The translations under genes were made by a program, and so were the position numbers. Below the pieces are notes generated by a model. That model made no database searches and had not been told where the DNA came from. It saw nothing but the letters and a program-made list of their open reading frames with translations. From Candidatus Omnitrophota bacterium (GTDB lineage Bacteria > Omnitrophota > Gorgyraeia > Gorgyraeales > Gorgyraeaceae), in assembly GCA_018901615.1 (NCBI GenBank), contig JAHIEN010000053.1, positions 1 to 12,357 of the forward strand: a stretch of 12,357 bases of DNA, in the 5' to 3' direction. Shown in pieces: positions 5,454 through 12,063 of the stretch. Position 1 is the first letter of the stretch, and each line of letters begins with the position of its first letter.

Positions 5454-5993
5454 CTATGCAATAAGCCGTCTGACTTCCTGAATAATAACTTCCGCATCCT
5501 GTACATGGCCTATGCCCTTAGCGCCACAGGCCAGTTTGCCTTTGACCGGACCGGTAAAATGATACCCTGCCTTTTTCAGTTTTGCTATATTCTCCTGGAC
5601 AATCTTATTTTTATACATGCCGCTATTCATAGCAGGGACAAATAAAACAGGCGCGCTTGTGGCGCATACTGTACACGTAAGCATGTCGTCGCATATGCCG
5701 GAAGCGATCCTGCCAATCATGTTAGCTGTGGCAGGCATTATAATTACTATATCTGCCCTGTCAGCCAGAGATACATGCGCCACATCCCATTCTTCAGGAA
5801 GATTAAATAGGTCTCCGCGCATGACCTTATTGCCAGAGACTGCCTGGAACAGAATAGGTCTGATAAACTCCTCTGCCTCCTTTGTCATAACAACTTCAGT
5901 GGACAGACCTGTCCTGCGAAGGCCTCTTATTAAGTCCAGAGCCTTATAACACGCCACTCCACCAGTAACACCGATAACAACATGTTTCTTCAT
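5454..5993 (-). CDS. coaC: Phosphopantothenoylcysteine decarboxylase, separate CoaC
   Basis: FMN enzyme that decarboxylates phosphopantothenoylcysteine to 4'-phosphopantetheine. From ATG 5993 it is 179 aa: GVTGGVACYKA (8-18) for FMN, catalytic His73 in AHVSLADRAD, PATANMIG (87-94), PAMNSGMY (120-127) and KLACGAKGIGHV (153-164) with the Cys proton donor. All catalytic residues are present. It ends at TAG where CoaBC proteins normally continue into the ligase. An in-frame GTG at 6041 would add 16 residues encoded by heptamer repeats; those are not family-like, so 5993 is chosen although its SD is weak. Upstream are gmk and rpoZ, the usual coaBC neighbours; downstream is pckG. Confidence 0.94.
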   Translation of the reverse strand: MKKHVVIGVTGGVACYKALDLIRGLRRTGLSTEVVMTKEAEEFIRPILFQAVSGNKVMRGDLFNLPEEWDVAHVSLADRADIVIIMPATANMIGRIASGICDDMLTCTVCATSAPVLFVPAMNSGMYKNKIVQENIAKLKKAGYHFTGPVKGKLACGAKGIGHVQDAEVIIQEVRRLIA

Positions 5994-6002
5994 AACAAAA
6001 CG

Positions 6003-6042
6003 GGTGAAGGACAAATCCACCCTCCACCCTTCACCTTTCACC
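6003..6042. repeat. NTYCACC heptamer array in the rpoZ-coaC spacer
   Basis: Four heptamers in exact 7-nt register on the plus strand: ATCCACC (6015-6021), CTCCACC (6022-6028), CTTCACC (6029-6035), TTTCACC (6036-6042). An inverted GGTGAAGG at 6003-6010 can pair with CCTTCACC (6028-6035), so the coaC leader RNA can fold into an 8-bp hairpin. The array fills most of the 64-nt gap. Confidence 0.8.
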
Positions 6043-6057
6043 TTTTTTGACCTGTGA

Positions 6058-6258
6058 TTATTTTTCTTCCTTTAACCTGTATCTGACCTTACCCTGCGCT
6101 ATTTCCTCGAGGGCAATAGTTGAAAACTTAGTAGAATCTGTCTCGATCAGCTTCTTCGCTCCGTTCTCTAGCTCTACTGCCCTTTTTGCGGCAAGAAGAG
6201 TGATTTTAAAAATGCTATCCCCGTTTTTTAAAACCTTTTCTCGTGGCATATAAGACAT
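6058..6258 (-). CDS. rpoZ: RNA polymerase omega subunit
   Basis: Omega helps assemble RNA polymerase by clamping the beta' subunit; in some bacteria it also forms part of the ppGpp site. The 66-aa protein has the expected small helical pattern: SIFKITLLAAKRAVELENGAK (15-35) near the front, then STIALEEIAQGKVRYRL in the C-terminal half, which matches the conserved ALEEI..GK motif. The ATG at 6258 lies 3 nt after the gmk stop, and its SD (GGGAGG) lies inside the last gmk codons, so it is translationally coupled to gmk. A second ATG at 6249 is possible. The gmk-rpoZ-coa order is widespread in bacteria and supports the call. Confidence 0.93.
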   Translation of the reverse strand: MSYMPREKVLKNGDSIFKITLLAAKRAVELENGAKKLIETDSTKFSTIALEEIAQGKVRYRLKEEK

Positions 6259-6261
6259 CTT

Positions 6262-6846
6262 TTAAGGCCTCCCTGTCCTGCATCTTTCCGCGATGACAAT
6301 AGATCTGAGGTTTTCCAGCGCGGAAACCAGGACATCGTTTATAACAACATAATCATATTTTGATAGATACGACAATTCTTTTTTCGCGATACCCAGTCTT
6401 TTCGCGATCTCTTTTTTGGAATTCGTAGAACGCGAAATAAGCCTTTCCCTCAACTTGGACATAGAAGGAGGCGTGATAAATATATAGACCGCCCTTGTCC
6501 TGAGTTTTCTGGTTTTCATGGCGCCCTGGACGTCTATGCTGAGAATAACATCCTGGCCTTTTGAAATAAGGTGTGTTATGTATTTTTTAGGCGTGCCGTA
6601 GTATTCGTCAAAGACCTTCGCCCATTCCAGGAATTCGTTTTTCTTCTTTCGTTTTAAAAATTCATCTTTTTCTATAAAAATGTAGTCTATGCCGTCTCTT
6701 TCGCCAGAGCGCGGCGGTCTTGTGGTCATGGAAATAGACCGGTTGAGGTCCTTTAGAGAATCGACCAGTTTATTGCACAACGTTGTCTTGCCTGAACCAG
6801 AAGGAGCGGAGATTATAAATAAAATGCCTTTATTTTTAGCTTTCAT
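6262..6846 (-). CDS. gmk: Guanylate kinase
   Basis: Phosphorylates GMP to GDP with ATP, feeding GTP and dGTP pools. At 194 aa it is close to the usual length. It shows SAPSGSGKTT (13-22, P-loop), SISMTTRPPRSGERDGIDY (GMP-binding segment, about 38-56), EFLEWAKVFDEYYGT (GMP-binding tyrosines) and DVILSIDVQGA. The lid contains RLISRST, and YDYVVIND lies near the C-terminus. The start is ATG at 6846 with no clear SD, possibly because a heptamer repeat occupies the short gap after yicC. It is followed 3 nt later by rpoZ. Gmk consumes the product pool that Ndk, two genes upstream, completes to triphosphates. Confidence 0.97.
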   Translation of the reverse strand: MKAKNKGILFIISAPSGSGKTTLCNKLVDSLKDLNRSISMTTRPPRSGERDGIDYIFIEKDEFLKRKKKNEFLEWAKVFDEYYGTPKKYITHLISKGQDVILSIDVQGAMKTRKLRTRAVYIFITPPSMSKLRERLISRSTNSKKEIAKRLGIAKKELSYLSKYDYVVINDVLVSALENLRSIVIAERCRTGRP

Positions 6847-6848
6847 TT

Positions 6849-6902
6849 GTTCTGTCCGTAAGCTTCCGCGGTTATTTATTCCACGTTCTGCGCCTGTTCG
6901 CG
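6849..6902. repeat. Second GTTCTG/TTCCGC repeat at the yicC-gmk junction
   Basis: The plus strand carries GTTCTG (6849-6854), TTCCGCG (6864-6870), ACGTTCTGCG (6883-6892) and GTTCGCG (6896-6902), in the same order as the 2934-2973 repeat. It spans the last codons of yicC (QAQNVE and stop) and most of the gap to gmk, including the site where the gmk SD would be expected. Confidence 0.65.
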
Positions 6903-7760
6903 CATCTTTTCCATCTCGCCTTTTATTTCGATGACCATCCTGGATATCTTTGCGCTGGATGTCTTGGCGCCAAGTGTGTTTATCTCTCTCTGTAACTCCT
7001 GCAGCAGAAAATCCAGCCTCCTGCCAGCCTCGCTGGTTGACGCGAGCGTTTCTTTTAAGGCCGCCAGATGGCTCTTTGCCCTCGTAAGTTCCTCTGACAC
7101 ATCGCTCTGCTTCGCGAATATAGCAAGCTCTATCTCAAGTCTTGACCTGTCTATAGGATAAAGTTTGTTTTTCAGGATCTCCCTGATCCGCGAATCAAGT
7201 TTGCGTTTATAGTCTGCAACAAGCCCGGGCGTCATTTTCGATATCTCATTTACCAAAGAAGTTATTCTGGCTATACGCCTTGACAGGTCGTTATAAAGGG
7301 CCTTGCCTTCTTTTTCTCTCATCCTATTGCAATCAATAACAGCGGCCCTGACTGCCTTTTCAAGCACAGGCCATATGGAATTGACGTCATGTTCTTGCTG
7401 CTCATGGACAATCACGTCTGGAAAAGACAGTATATGAGAAAGTTTTATGTCGTCTTTTAAGCCAAACCTGGTCTTTAGTTTTTTCAGCATCCTGTGATAT
7501 CGGGCTGCCGCTTCTTCGTCGATCTTTGCGGCATCAGAGTTTCTGGCGCCTTTTTTATGCGAGAGAGTAAGACTTACCTTGCCTCTCTTGATATCTTGAT
7601 GCACGCAGGTTTTTATCCTGTCCTCAAGCTGGTTAAGGCTGTTCGGGAGCCTCGGAGACATATCGAAATATTTGTGATTTACCGTCCGTATCTCGACTGT
7701 AAACCTGCCAAGCCTGCTGGATGTCTCGCCTTTTCCAAATCCTGTCATGCTTTTAATCAC
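6876..7760 (-). CDS. yicC: YicC family endoribonuclease
   Basis: YicC/YloC proteins are widespread; E. coli YicC has been reported to be an endoribonuclease involved in small RNA decay. The protein begins V(M)IKSMTGFGKGE, the family's signature opening, and closes with EINTLGAKTSSAKISRMVIEIKGEMEKMREQAQNVE in pieces matching the conserved C-terminal domain (EANTLGSK..., REQ.QN.E). From GTG 7760 it is 294 aa, a normal length. That start is chosen because GGAG lies 7 nt upstream. The open frame reaches 7790, but the extra ten residues are encoded by ACTTGTG repeats. yicC directly before gmk and rpoZ is a common arrangement in Firmicutes and Deltaproteobacteria. Confidence 0.95.
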   Translation of the reverse strand: MIKSMTGFGKGETSSRLGRFTVEIRTVNHKYFDMSPRLPNSLNQLEDRIKTCVHQDIKRGKVSLTLSHKKGARNSDAAKIDEEAAARYHRMLKKLKTRFGLKDDIKLSHILSFPDVIVHEQQEHDVNSIWPVLEKAVRAAVIDCNRMREKEGKALYNDLSRRIARITSLVNEISKMTPGLVADYKRKLDSRIREILKNKLYPIDRSRLEIELAIFAKQSDVSEELTRAKSHLAALKETLASTSEAGRRLDFLLQELQREINTLGAKTSSAKISRMVIEIKGEMEKMREQAQNVE

Positions 7761-7780
7761 TGTAAGTCTCCATCTTGCAC

Positions 7781-7817
7781 ACTTGTGCACTTGTGACTTG
7801 TGACTTGTGCACTTACG
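7781..7817. repeat. ACTTGTG heptamer array between ndk and yicC
   Basis: Plus-strand ACTTGTG occurs exactly at 7781-7787, 7789-7795, 7796-7802 and 7803-7809, then ACTTACG at 7811-7817 next to the ndk stop. A single C interrupts the register twice. The array makes up most of the 57-nt spacer and ends about 10 nt before the yicC SD. Confidence 0.85.
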
Positions 7818-8321
7818 TTATGCCCAGACTTTTTTCTTTTCTTTCTCAACAGTCACAATCTTTGTCGGGTACAAATCGACTATGATCTCAACTGGATCAA
7901 ACCATAGCTTGATCTCGCGTTCTGCCTCTGTTTCATTTGTAGAGGCATGCAACACGTTTTCGTACAGGCCTTTTGTGGTAATCCTGCCAAAAGAACCTCT
8001 AATACTCGTTGATTCAGCTTCTTCTGGATTTGTAGAGCCTGCCAGCTGCCTGACTTTTTGTATTGCGTTCGGCCCCCAGTAGACCATTGCCATGACCTTT
8101 TTTCTGTCATGCATCTCGCCCTGGATATACTTGATAAGCTCTTCAAAAAAGGGCTTGTCTTGCATGTGTTTATAATGCTCTATGGCAAGCTCTTTAGAGA
8201 CTCTAACTATTTTACACGCAACTATTTCCAGCTTTGTCTCTGATAATCTTGTTAGGATATTCCCTGTGAGCGACTTCTTAAGCCCGTCTGGCTTTATTAA
8301 TACTAAGACCTGCTCATTCAT
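7818..8321 (-). CDS. ndk: Nucleoside diphosphate kinase, extended form
   Basis: Transfers phosphate between nucleoside triphosphates and diphosphates through a phosphohistidine. The 167-aa protein has LIKPDGL (8-14), the GSTNPEEAE region (95-103), SIRGSFG (106-112) and the active-site histidine at 125 in ENVLHAST (usual form NxxHxSD). Typical bacterial Ndk is about 140 aa; this one carries an extra segment near 68-76 and a charged C-terminal tail of about 18 residues. ATG at 8321 follows GAGG by 8 nt. It lies 27 nt after parB and before yicC, so it bridges the segregation genes and the nucleotide kinase cluster. Function is secure; the meaning of the extensions is unknown. Confidence 0.95.
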   Translation of the reverse strand: MNEQVLVLIKPDGLKKSLTGNILTRLSETKLEIVACKIVRVSKELAIEHYKHMQDKPFFEELIKYIQGEMHDRKKVMAMVYWGPNAIQKVRQLAGSTNPEEAESTSIRGSFGRITTKGLYENVLHASTNETEAEREIKLWFDPVEIIVDLYPTKIVTVEKEKKKVWA

Positions 8322-8348
8322 ATGTTTTTCCTCATTAGGGAGTTTATC

Positions 8349-9212
8349 CTAACTCTTTGTTTTTAATAGGGTTAGAAGTCTTTCTAAATCCTGTTCAGAA
8401 TAAAACTCTATTTCTATTTTGCCGCCTTTTCGCGATCTTGAAATCGTGACTTTTGTCCCAAGCATTTCTTTTAACGCCTCTTCTATATCAATAAGATTAG
8501 GGTCCTTTTCTGATATTGTTTTCTTTGTCCCAGACTGTATTTTTTTTGCGTATCTCTCTGTGTCTCTTACAGATAGGTCATTTTTAATCACCTTGGTGCA
8601 CAGCCTTGACTGGTCTGTATCGCTACTGAGGCCAAGGATAGCCCTTGCATGCCCCATAGAAATTGTTCCACGTGAAACATATTCCTGAATCTTTTGAGGA
8701 AGCTTGAGCAGTCTCAGTATATTAGCAATAGTTGCCCTGTCCTTGCCAATGGCTTCTGCAATATTTTCCTGCGTCATATTAAACTCGTCAAGAAGCCGTT
8801 TATACGCCTTTGCCTGATCAATAGGGTTCAGGTCTTCTCTTTGGACATTTTCAATAATTGACAGCTCTAATGAATCAAGGTCTGATACATTTTTGACAAT
8901 TGCTGGTATTTCTTTAAGATCAAGCATTTTAGCAGCCCTGAATCTGCGTTCTCCAGCTATAAGCTCATATGCATTATCTTTATATCTTACTAATACAGGC
9001 TGGATAAGGCCTTTTTCCTTTATTGAAGAAGTCAAATCTTTTAATGTATCTTTGTCAAAATCCTTTCTTGGCTGAAACTTATTGACTTTTATCTTATCAA
9101 TAGGGATATTAATAACCCCACCATGTTGCCTCTCCTCAGTATCTTGTGTCTTCTCTATGGTCTTTTCAGGTATAAGCGCGCTTAACCCTCTGCCGAGAAC
9201 TCTTTTTTCCAT
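8349..9212 (-). CDS. parB: Chromosome partitioning protein ParB
   Basis: ParB is a CTP-dependent DNA clamp loaded at parS; it organises the origin region and stimulates ParA. The 287-aa protein opens with LGRGLSALIP (6-14), the short N-terminal segment that contacts ParA. NKFQPRKDF and the CTP-binding GERRFRAA box (87-94) follow, then ENVQREDLNPID (121-132) and a helix-turn-helix around 147-170. A C-terminal dimerisation domain ends the protein. The ATG at 9212 lies 31 nt inside the parA end, with GGAGGGAG upstream, implying translational coupling. A perfect parS lies in codons 178-183 (YVSRGT), just after the HTH. Confidence 0.98.
   Translation of the reverse strand: MEKRVLGRGLSALIPEKTIEKTQDTEERQHGGVINIPIDKIKVNKFQPRKDFDKDTLKDLTSSIKEKGLIQPVLVRYKDNAYELIAGERRFRAAKMLDLKEIPAIVKNVSDLDSLELSIIENVQREDLNPIDQAKAYKRLLDEFNMTQENIAEAIGKDRATIANILRLLKLPQKIQEYVSRGTISMGHARAILGLSSDTDQSRLCTKVIKNDLSVRDTERYAKKIQSGTKKTISEKDPNLIDIEEALKEMLGTKVTISRSRKGGKIEIEFYSEQDLERLLTLLKTKS
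8664..8679. promoter_or_regulatory. parS: parS site inside parB
   Basis: TGTTCCACGTGAAACA at 8664-8679 matches the canonical 16-bp chromosomal parS (TGTTNCACGTGAAACA) at every position. It lies within parB codons for VSRGT. B. subtilis likewise has a parS inside spo0J. No second CACGTG core was seen in the window. It supports an origin-proximal location and a chromosomal ParAB system. Confidence 0.95.
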
Positions 9213-9991
9213 TCTTGTACTCCCTCCTCTATGGGCTCTCCCAGGACCTCTTTTGCAAGCAAGGCATATGTTTTGGCGCCTGTAGAGTTTTTATCATACA
9301 GATGAATTGGCTTTCCAAAACCAGGGGCTTCGCTAAGTCTAATGCTTCTGGGTATTATGGTCTTGAATACCTTTTCTTTAAAAAAGTTTCGAGCCTCTTG
9401 TATTACTTCTGAAGTAAGATTTGTCCTGTAATCAGCCATTGTAAGCAATATACCTTCTATTACCAGGTCTGGATTGAGATTGTCCCGTACTAAATTTACT
9501 ATATTTAGTAGCTGGCTAAGGCCTTCCAGAGCATAGTATTCGCACTGGATAGGTATAAGGCATGAATCAGCAGCTGCTAACGCATTGATTGTTAAAAGCC
9601 CTAAAGACGGCGGAGAATCAATAAGTACAAAATCATATGCTGGCGCAATATCTTTCAGCACATTCTTGAGTTTGTATTCTCTATTCATCAAACTAATAAG
9701 CTCTAGTTCTGCGCCAGTGAGATCTATACTGGACGGCATCAGTTGGAATTCAGGCAAATAAATCTCTTGCAGTATATCCTTAACATCCCTGTTATCAATC
9801 AGCACATTATAGATGCTTTTTTCCAGCTTTGTTTTATCAACTCCTAATCCACTTGTAGCATTTGCCTGAGGATCAAAATCAACCAGCAATACTTTTTTGC
9901 CGCTTTGGGCGAGATAATACCCAAGATTAATCGCTGTTGTTGTTTTGCCTACCCCGCCTTTTTGATTACATATTGCTATAATTTTACCCAT
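9182..9991 (-). CDS. parA: Chromosome partitioning ATPase ParA/Soj
   Basis: ParA dimerises on ATP, coats the nucleoid and is released by ParB, which moves the origin region. The 269-aa protein has the deviant Walker A KGGVGKTT (11-18) with signature lysine, LLVDFDPQANAT (35-46, Walker A'), FVLIDSPPSLG (121-131, Walker B) and the C-terminal IPRSIRLSEAPGFGKPI region. It has no N-terminal HTH, so it is the chromosomal Soj type rather than a plasmid ParA repressor. ATG at 9991 has no clear SD; the upstream gap holds two TGATACGGTT repeats. parB follows with a 31-nt overlap. The preceding gene is the short Jag-N protein. Confidence 0.98.
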   Translation of the reverse strand: MGKIIAICNQKGGVGKTTTAINLGYYLAQSGKKVLLVDFDPQANATSGLGVDKTKLEKSIYNVLIDNRDVKDILQEIYLPEFQLMPSSIDLTGAELELISLMNREYKLKNVLKDIAPAYDFVLIDSPPSLGLLTINALAAADSCLIPIQCEYYALEGLSQLLNIVNLVRDNLNPDLVIEGILLTMADYRTNLTSEVIQEARNFFKEKVFKTIIPRSIRLSEAPGFGKPIHLYDKNSTGAKTYALLAKEVLGEPIEEGVQEWKKEFSAEG

Positions 9992-10005
9992 TTTGAGCGA
10001 AGAAG

Positions 10006-10028
10006 AACCGTATCAAATAACCGTATCA
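10006..10028. repeat. Two 10-bp direct repeats between jag and parA
   Basis: AACCGTATCA occurs at 10006-10015 and again at 10019-10028 (13-bp period), filling most of the 37-nt gap between the Jag-N stop and parA. They could be an operator for parAB or a scar of sequence loss; the sequence alone does not tell. Confidence 0.6.
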
Positions 10029-10241
10029 TTATTTTTGTAACTTCTTTGTTATCCTTACTTTAGCTAACTTAGACCCCTGCATACTAAATAGACCTTTGTT
10101 TTCTTCTCTGCACACCTTGACATCAACTTCTGATCGCTCCAGCCCCAGGGTTTCAAGCGCAATCTTAATTGCTTCTGTAGCAGTTTTTGCCTCTATTTCT
10201 ATTGTGTCTGGTTTTTGTGTTATGTGTTTTTTACTCTTCAT
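10029..10241 (-). CDS. Stand-alone Jag N-terminal domain protein
   Basis: The 70-aa protein matches the Jag_N domain found at the front of Jag/KhpB: IEIEAKTATEAIKIALETLGL (14-34), then VDVKVCREENKGLFSMQGSKLAKVRI (39-64), the usual beta-alpha-beta pattern ending in a GLF.....AKVR stretch. Normal Jag is longer and continues into KH and R3H RNA-binding domains. Here a TAA ends it, and only 37 nt remain before parA, so both are absent. The ATG overlaps the yidC stop by 4 nt (ATGA), the expected place for jag. It may be a reduced remnant, or the RNA-binding part may be encoded elsewhere. Confidence 0.85.
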   Translation of the reverse strand: MKSKKHITQKPDTIEIEAKTATEAIKIALETLGLERSEVDVKVCREENKGLFSMQGSKLAKVRITKKLQK

Positions 10242-11833
10242 GTTTTTCTGAGAAGCGAAAACTGTAACGTGCTTGTAAGTAAGGTGTTGGTCAGCCAGTA
10301 CATCACCAGGCCTGATGGCAGGTTATAAAAAATAAACCCGAACATCACGGGCATTATAGAGCTCATCATCTTCTGCTGGTCTGTCTGGCCGCCGGCTGCC
10401 TTAACTTGCGACAGCTTTTGTTGTAATATCATAGCACCTATCATCAAAATTGGCAATATATTTATTGCGTTGCCAAGAAATGGCAGGCTGAAGGGCATGT
10501 GAAACGCGGCATCAGGCATTGAGAGATCCTTTATCCATAAAAAATTCGCGCCCTTTAATTCCACAGACCTCATCAGCGTCTGATACAGGGCGATAAATAT
10601 GGGCATCTGCAGAAGCATGGGCAGGCACCCGCCCATAGGATTCGCTTTATGTCGTCGGTAGATCTCCATTATCTCCTTATTGAGCTTCTGCGGGTTATCC
10701 TTGTGTTCGGCGCGTATCTTTTCGATTTTCGGCTGCAATTCTTGTAATTTTCTCATGGAGCTCATGCTCTTGAATGTAAGCGGGAACATGACCACACTTA
10801 TGCAGCAGGTCAATAAAAGAATGGCCACCCCATAATTGTGAAATATCGAGTAGAAAAATTTAAGCACGCTCAAGAGCACCATGCTGATACTTGTAAAAAT
10901 GCCGAAATTCAATGCCTTGCCAAAAGAGTCGTCCACTTTTTCAAGCTCATGGATCTCGGTCGGGCCTATATAATATTTGAATTCATAGGTCCTGGTCTCT
11001 CCAGGCTGTATGTCCCTGTCGTCTATTATAAACCCTATAACAGGGTTGCCTGAAACATACCTGGTAAAAACACCTGATACGTCAAACTCAGGCTTGCATA
11101 TTATAGAATAGTATTTATTTTTTAGATAGAGCCAGTATATATCTCGTTCTTTTAACTCATTGCTTTTCTTTAACTTACCTCCTGCCAACCTTTGCATTTT
11201 ATCGTTTCTGTGATATGTTCCTGCCTCTATGTAACGTGACTCATACGCCTCTTTGCTGGAAATATTCGAAGCTGTTGTTATCTGAAAAGATATGGGCTTT
11301 GAAGCCTGGGAAATATTAGTAAGGGCAATTGACGCACGTAGGCCATATTGGTCTTTTAAAAATTTGACGGTCTTTTCTACGCGCAGGCCATCTTTTTCAG
11401 TATAGAGTGTGTTTGTATCTCTTGTTATTGTAAAGCTTTGCGAGGATAGTCCTCTGAGAGACGCATCGCCTTCAATAGCAAGTATACCTGCGTCAAACAT
11501 GGCGTCTTCTACCAAATCACTGTCAAGGCGCTTGTCATCTTTTATGACTATCTTTTGTATGCTTCCGCCGATGTTAGAAAAAATAAGTCCATATCTTGTT
11601 GTTGAGAAGGGAGTTGAGACTGCGTCTTCTGGCAATTGCCGCTTTGAATCAGCTGTTACAGTTGTGGTTTTTGGCAGCGCAGTTCGCGTAACTTTTGTAT
11701 TATCAAGTTGTTGTGATATATCATCCTGCATATTGTTCTCAATAGTTGGTGGGCTTATCTTTGCGAGGAACAATGGGTATACGAGCATCAGAACAATTGA
11801 AATCGTAACTGCGAGCATAAGTCTTTTTTCCAT
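10238..11833 (-). CDS. yidC: Membrane protein insertase YidC
   Basis: Inserts and folds inner membrane proteins, alone or with SecYEG. The 531-aa protein is the Gram-negative type: an N-terminal membrane anchor (about 5-24), a large periplasmic beta domain (about 75-290), and then the five-helix insertase core. The core shows SMSSMRKLQELQPKIEKI (356-373) with the conserved groove arginine R361, NPMGGCLPMLLQMPIFIALY (398-417), and a final segment PSGLVMYWLTN (506-516). The large periplasmic domain suggests a diderm. ATG at 11833 follows yidD by 2 nt, with AAAGG 5-6 nt upstream. Its stop overlaps the Jag-N start. rnpA-yidD-yidC-jag is the standard order. Confidence 0.98.
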   Translation of the reverse strand: MEKRLMLAVTISIVLMLVYPLFLAKISPPTIENNMQDDISQQLDNTKVTRTALPKTTTVTADSKRQLPEDAVSTPFSTTRYGLIFSNIGGSIQKIVIKDDKRLDSDLVEDAMFDAGILAIEGDASLRGLSSQSFTITRDTNTLYTEKDGLRVEKTVKFLKDQYGLRASIALTNISQASKPISFQITTASNISSKEAYESRYIEAGTYHRNDKMQRLAGGKLKKSNELKERDIYWLYLKNKYYSIICKPEFDVSGVFTRYVSGNPVIGFIIDDRDIQPGETRTYEFKYYIGPTEIHELEKVDDSFGKALNFGIFTSISMVLLSVLKFFYSIFHNYGVAILLLTCCISVVMFPLTFKSMSSMRKLQELQPKIEKIRAEHKDNPQKLNKEIMEIYRRHKANPMGGCLPMLLQMPIFIALYQTLMRSVELKGANFLWIKDLSMPDAAFHMPFSLPFLGNAINILPILMIGAMILQQKLSQVKAAGGQTDQQKMMSSIMPVMFGFIFYNLPSGLVMYWLTNTLLTSTLQFSLLRKT

Positions 11834-11835
11834 GT

Positions 11836-12063
11836 CTACCTTTCGTTATGTTTGTATGGGTCATACCCGCCCGGGAACAGTGGGTTACATCTCAGGATGC
11901 GCAATCCTGCTTTGATAAGGCCTATAAAAACGCCTCTGTCATCAATAGCCTCTATGGCGTATTTTGAGCAAGAAGGGTGATATCGGCATTTACATAACAT
12001 GAACTGTGATAAATAGTTATGATAAAGGTCGATTATTTTTTTCAATATATTTTTTAAACACAT
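11836..12063 (-). CDS. yidD: Membrane protein insertion efficiency factor YidD
   Basis: Small membrane-associated protein that aids YidC-dependent insertion. From ATG 12063 it is 75 aa: an amphipathic N-terminal helix (LKNILKKIIDLYHNYLS), then CRYHPSCSKYAIEAI and CNPLFPGGYDP, both diagnostic of the family with their conserved cysteines. The frame stays open to 12135, but homology starts at MCLKNILKK, so 12063 is preferred. It overlaps the rnpA end by 47 nt, as is common for this pair, and ends 2 nt before yidC. SD is weak, consistent with coupling to rnpA. Confidence 0.95.
   Translation of the reverse strand: MCLKNILKKIIDLYHNYLSQFMLCKCRYHPSCSKYAIEAIDDRGVFIGLIKAGLRILRCNPLFPGGYDPYKHNER

Noticed and set aside
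5994..6041. Longer coaC start at GTG 6041
   Set aside because: The 16 extra residues come from the CACC heptamer array and do not resemble CoaC N-termini.
7761..7790. Longer yicC start at GTG 7790
   Set aside because: The extra residues are encoded by heptamer repeat and lack an SD; GTG 7760 has GGAG 7 nt upstream and gives the family's usual opening.
7781..7817. CRISPR array from repeated ACTTGTG
   Set aside because: Units are 7 nt with no spacers of 25-40 nt and no cas genes nearby.
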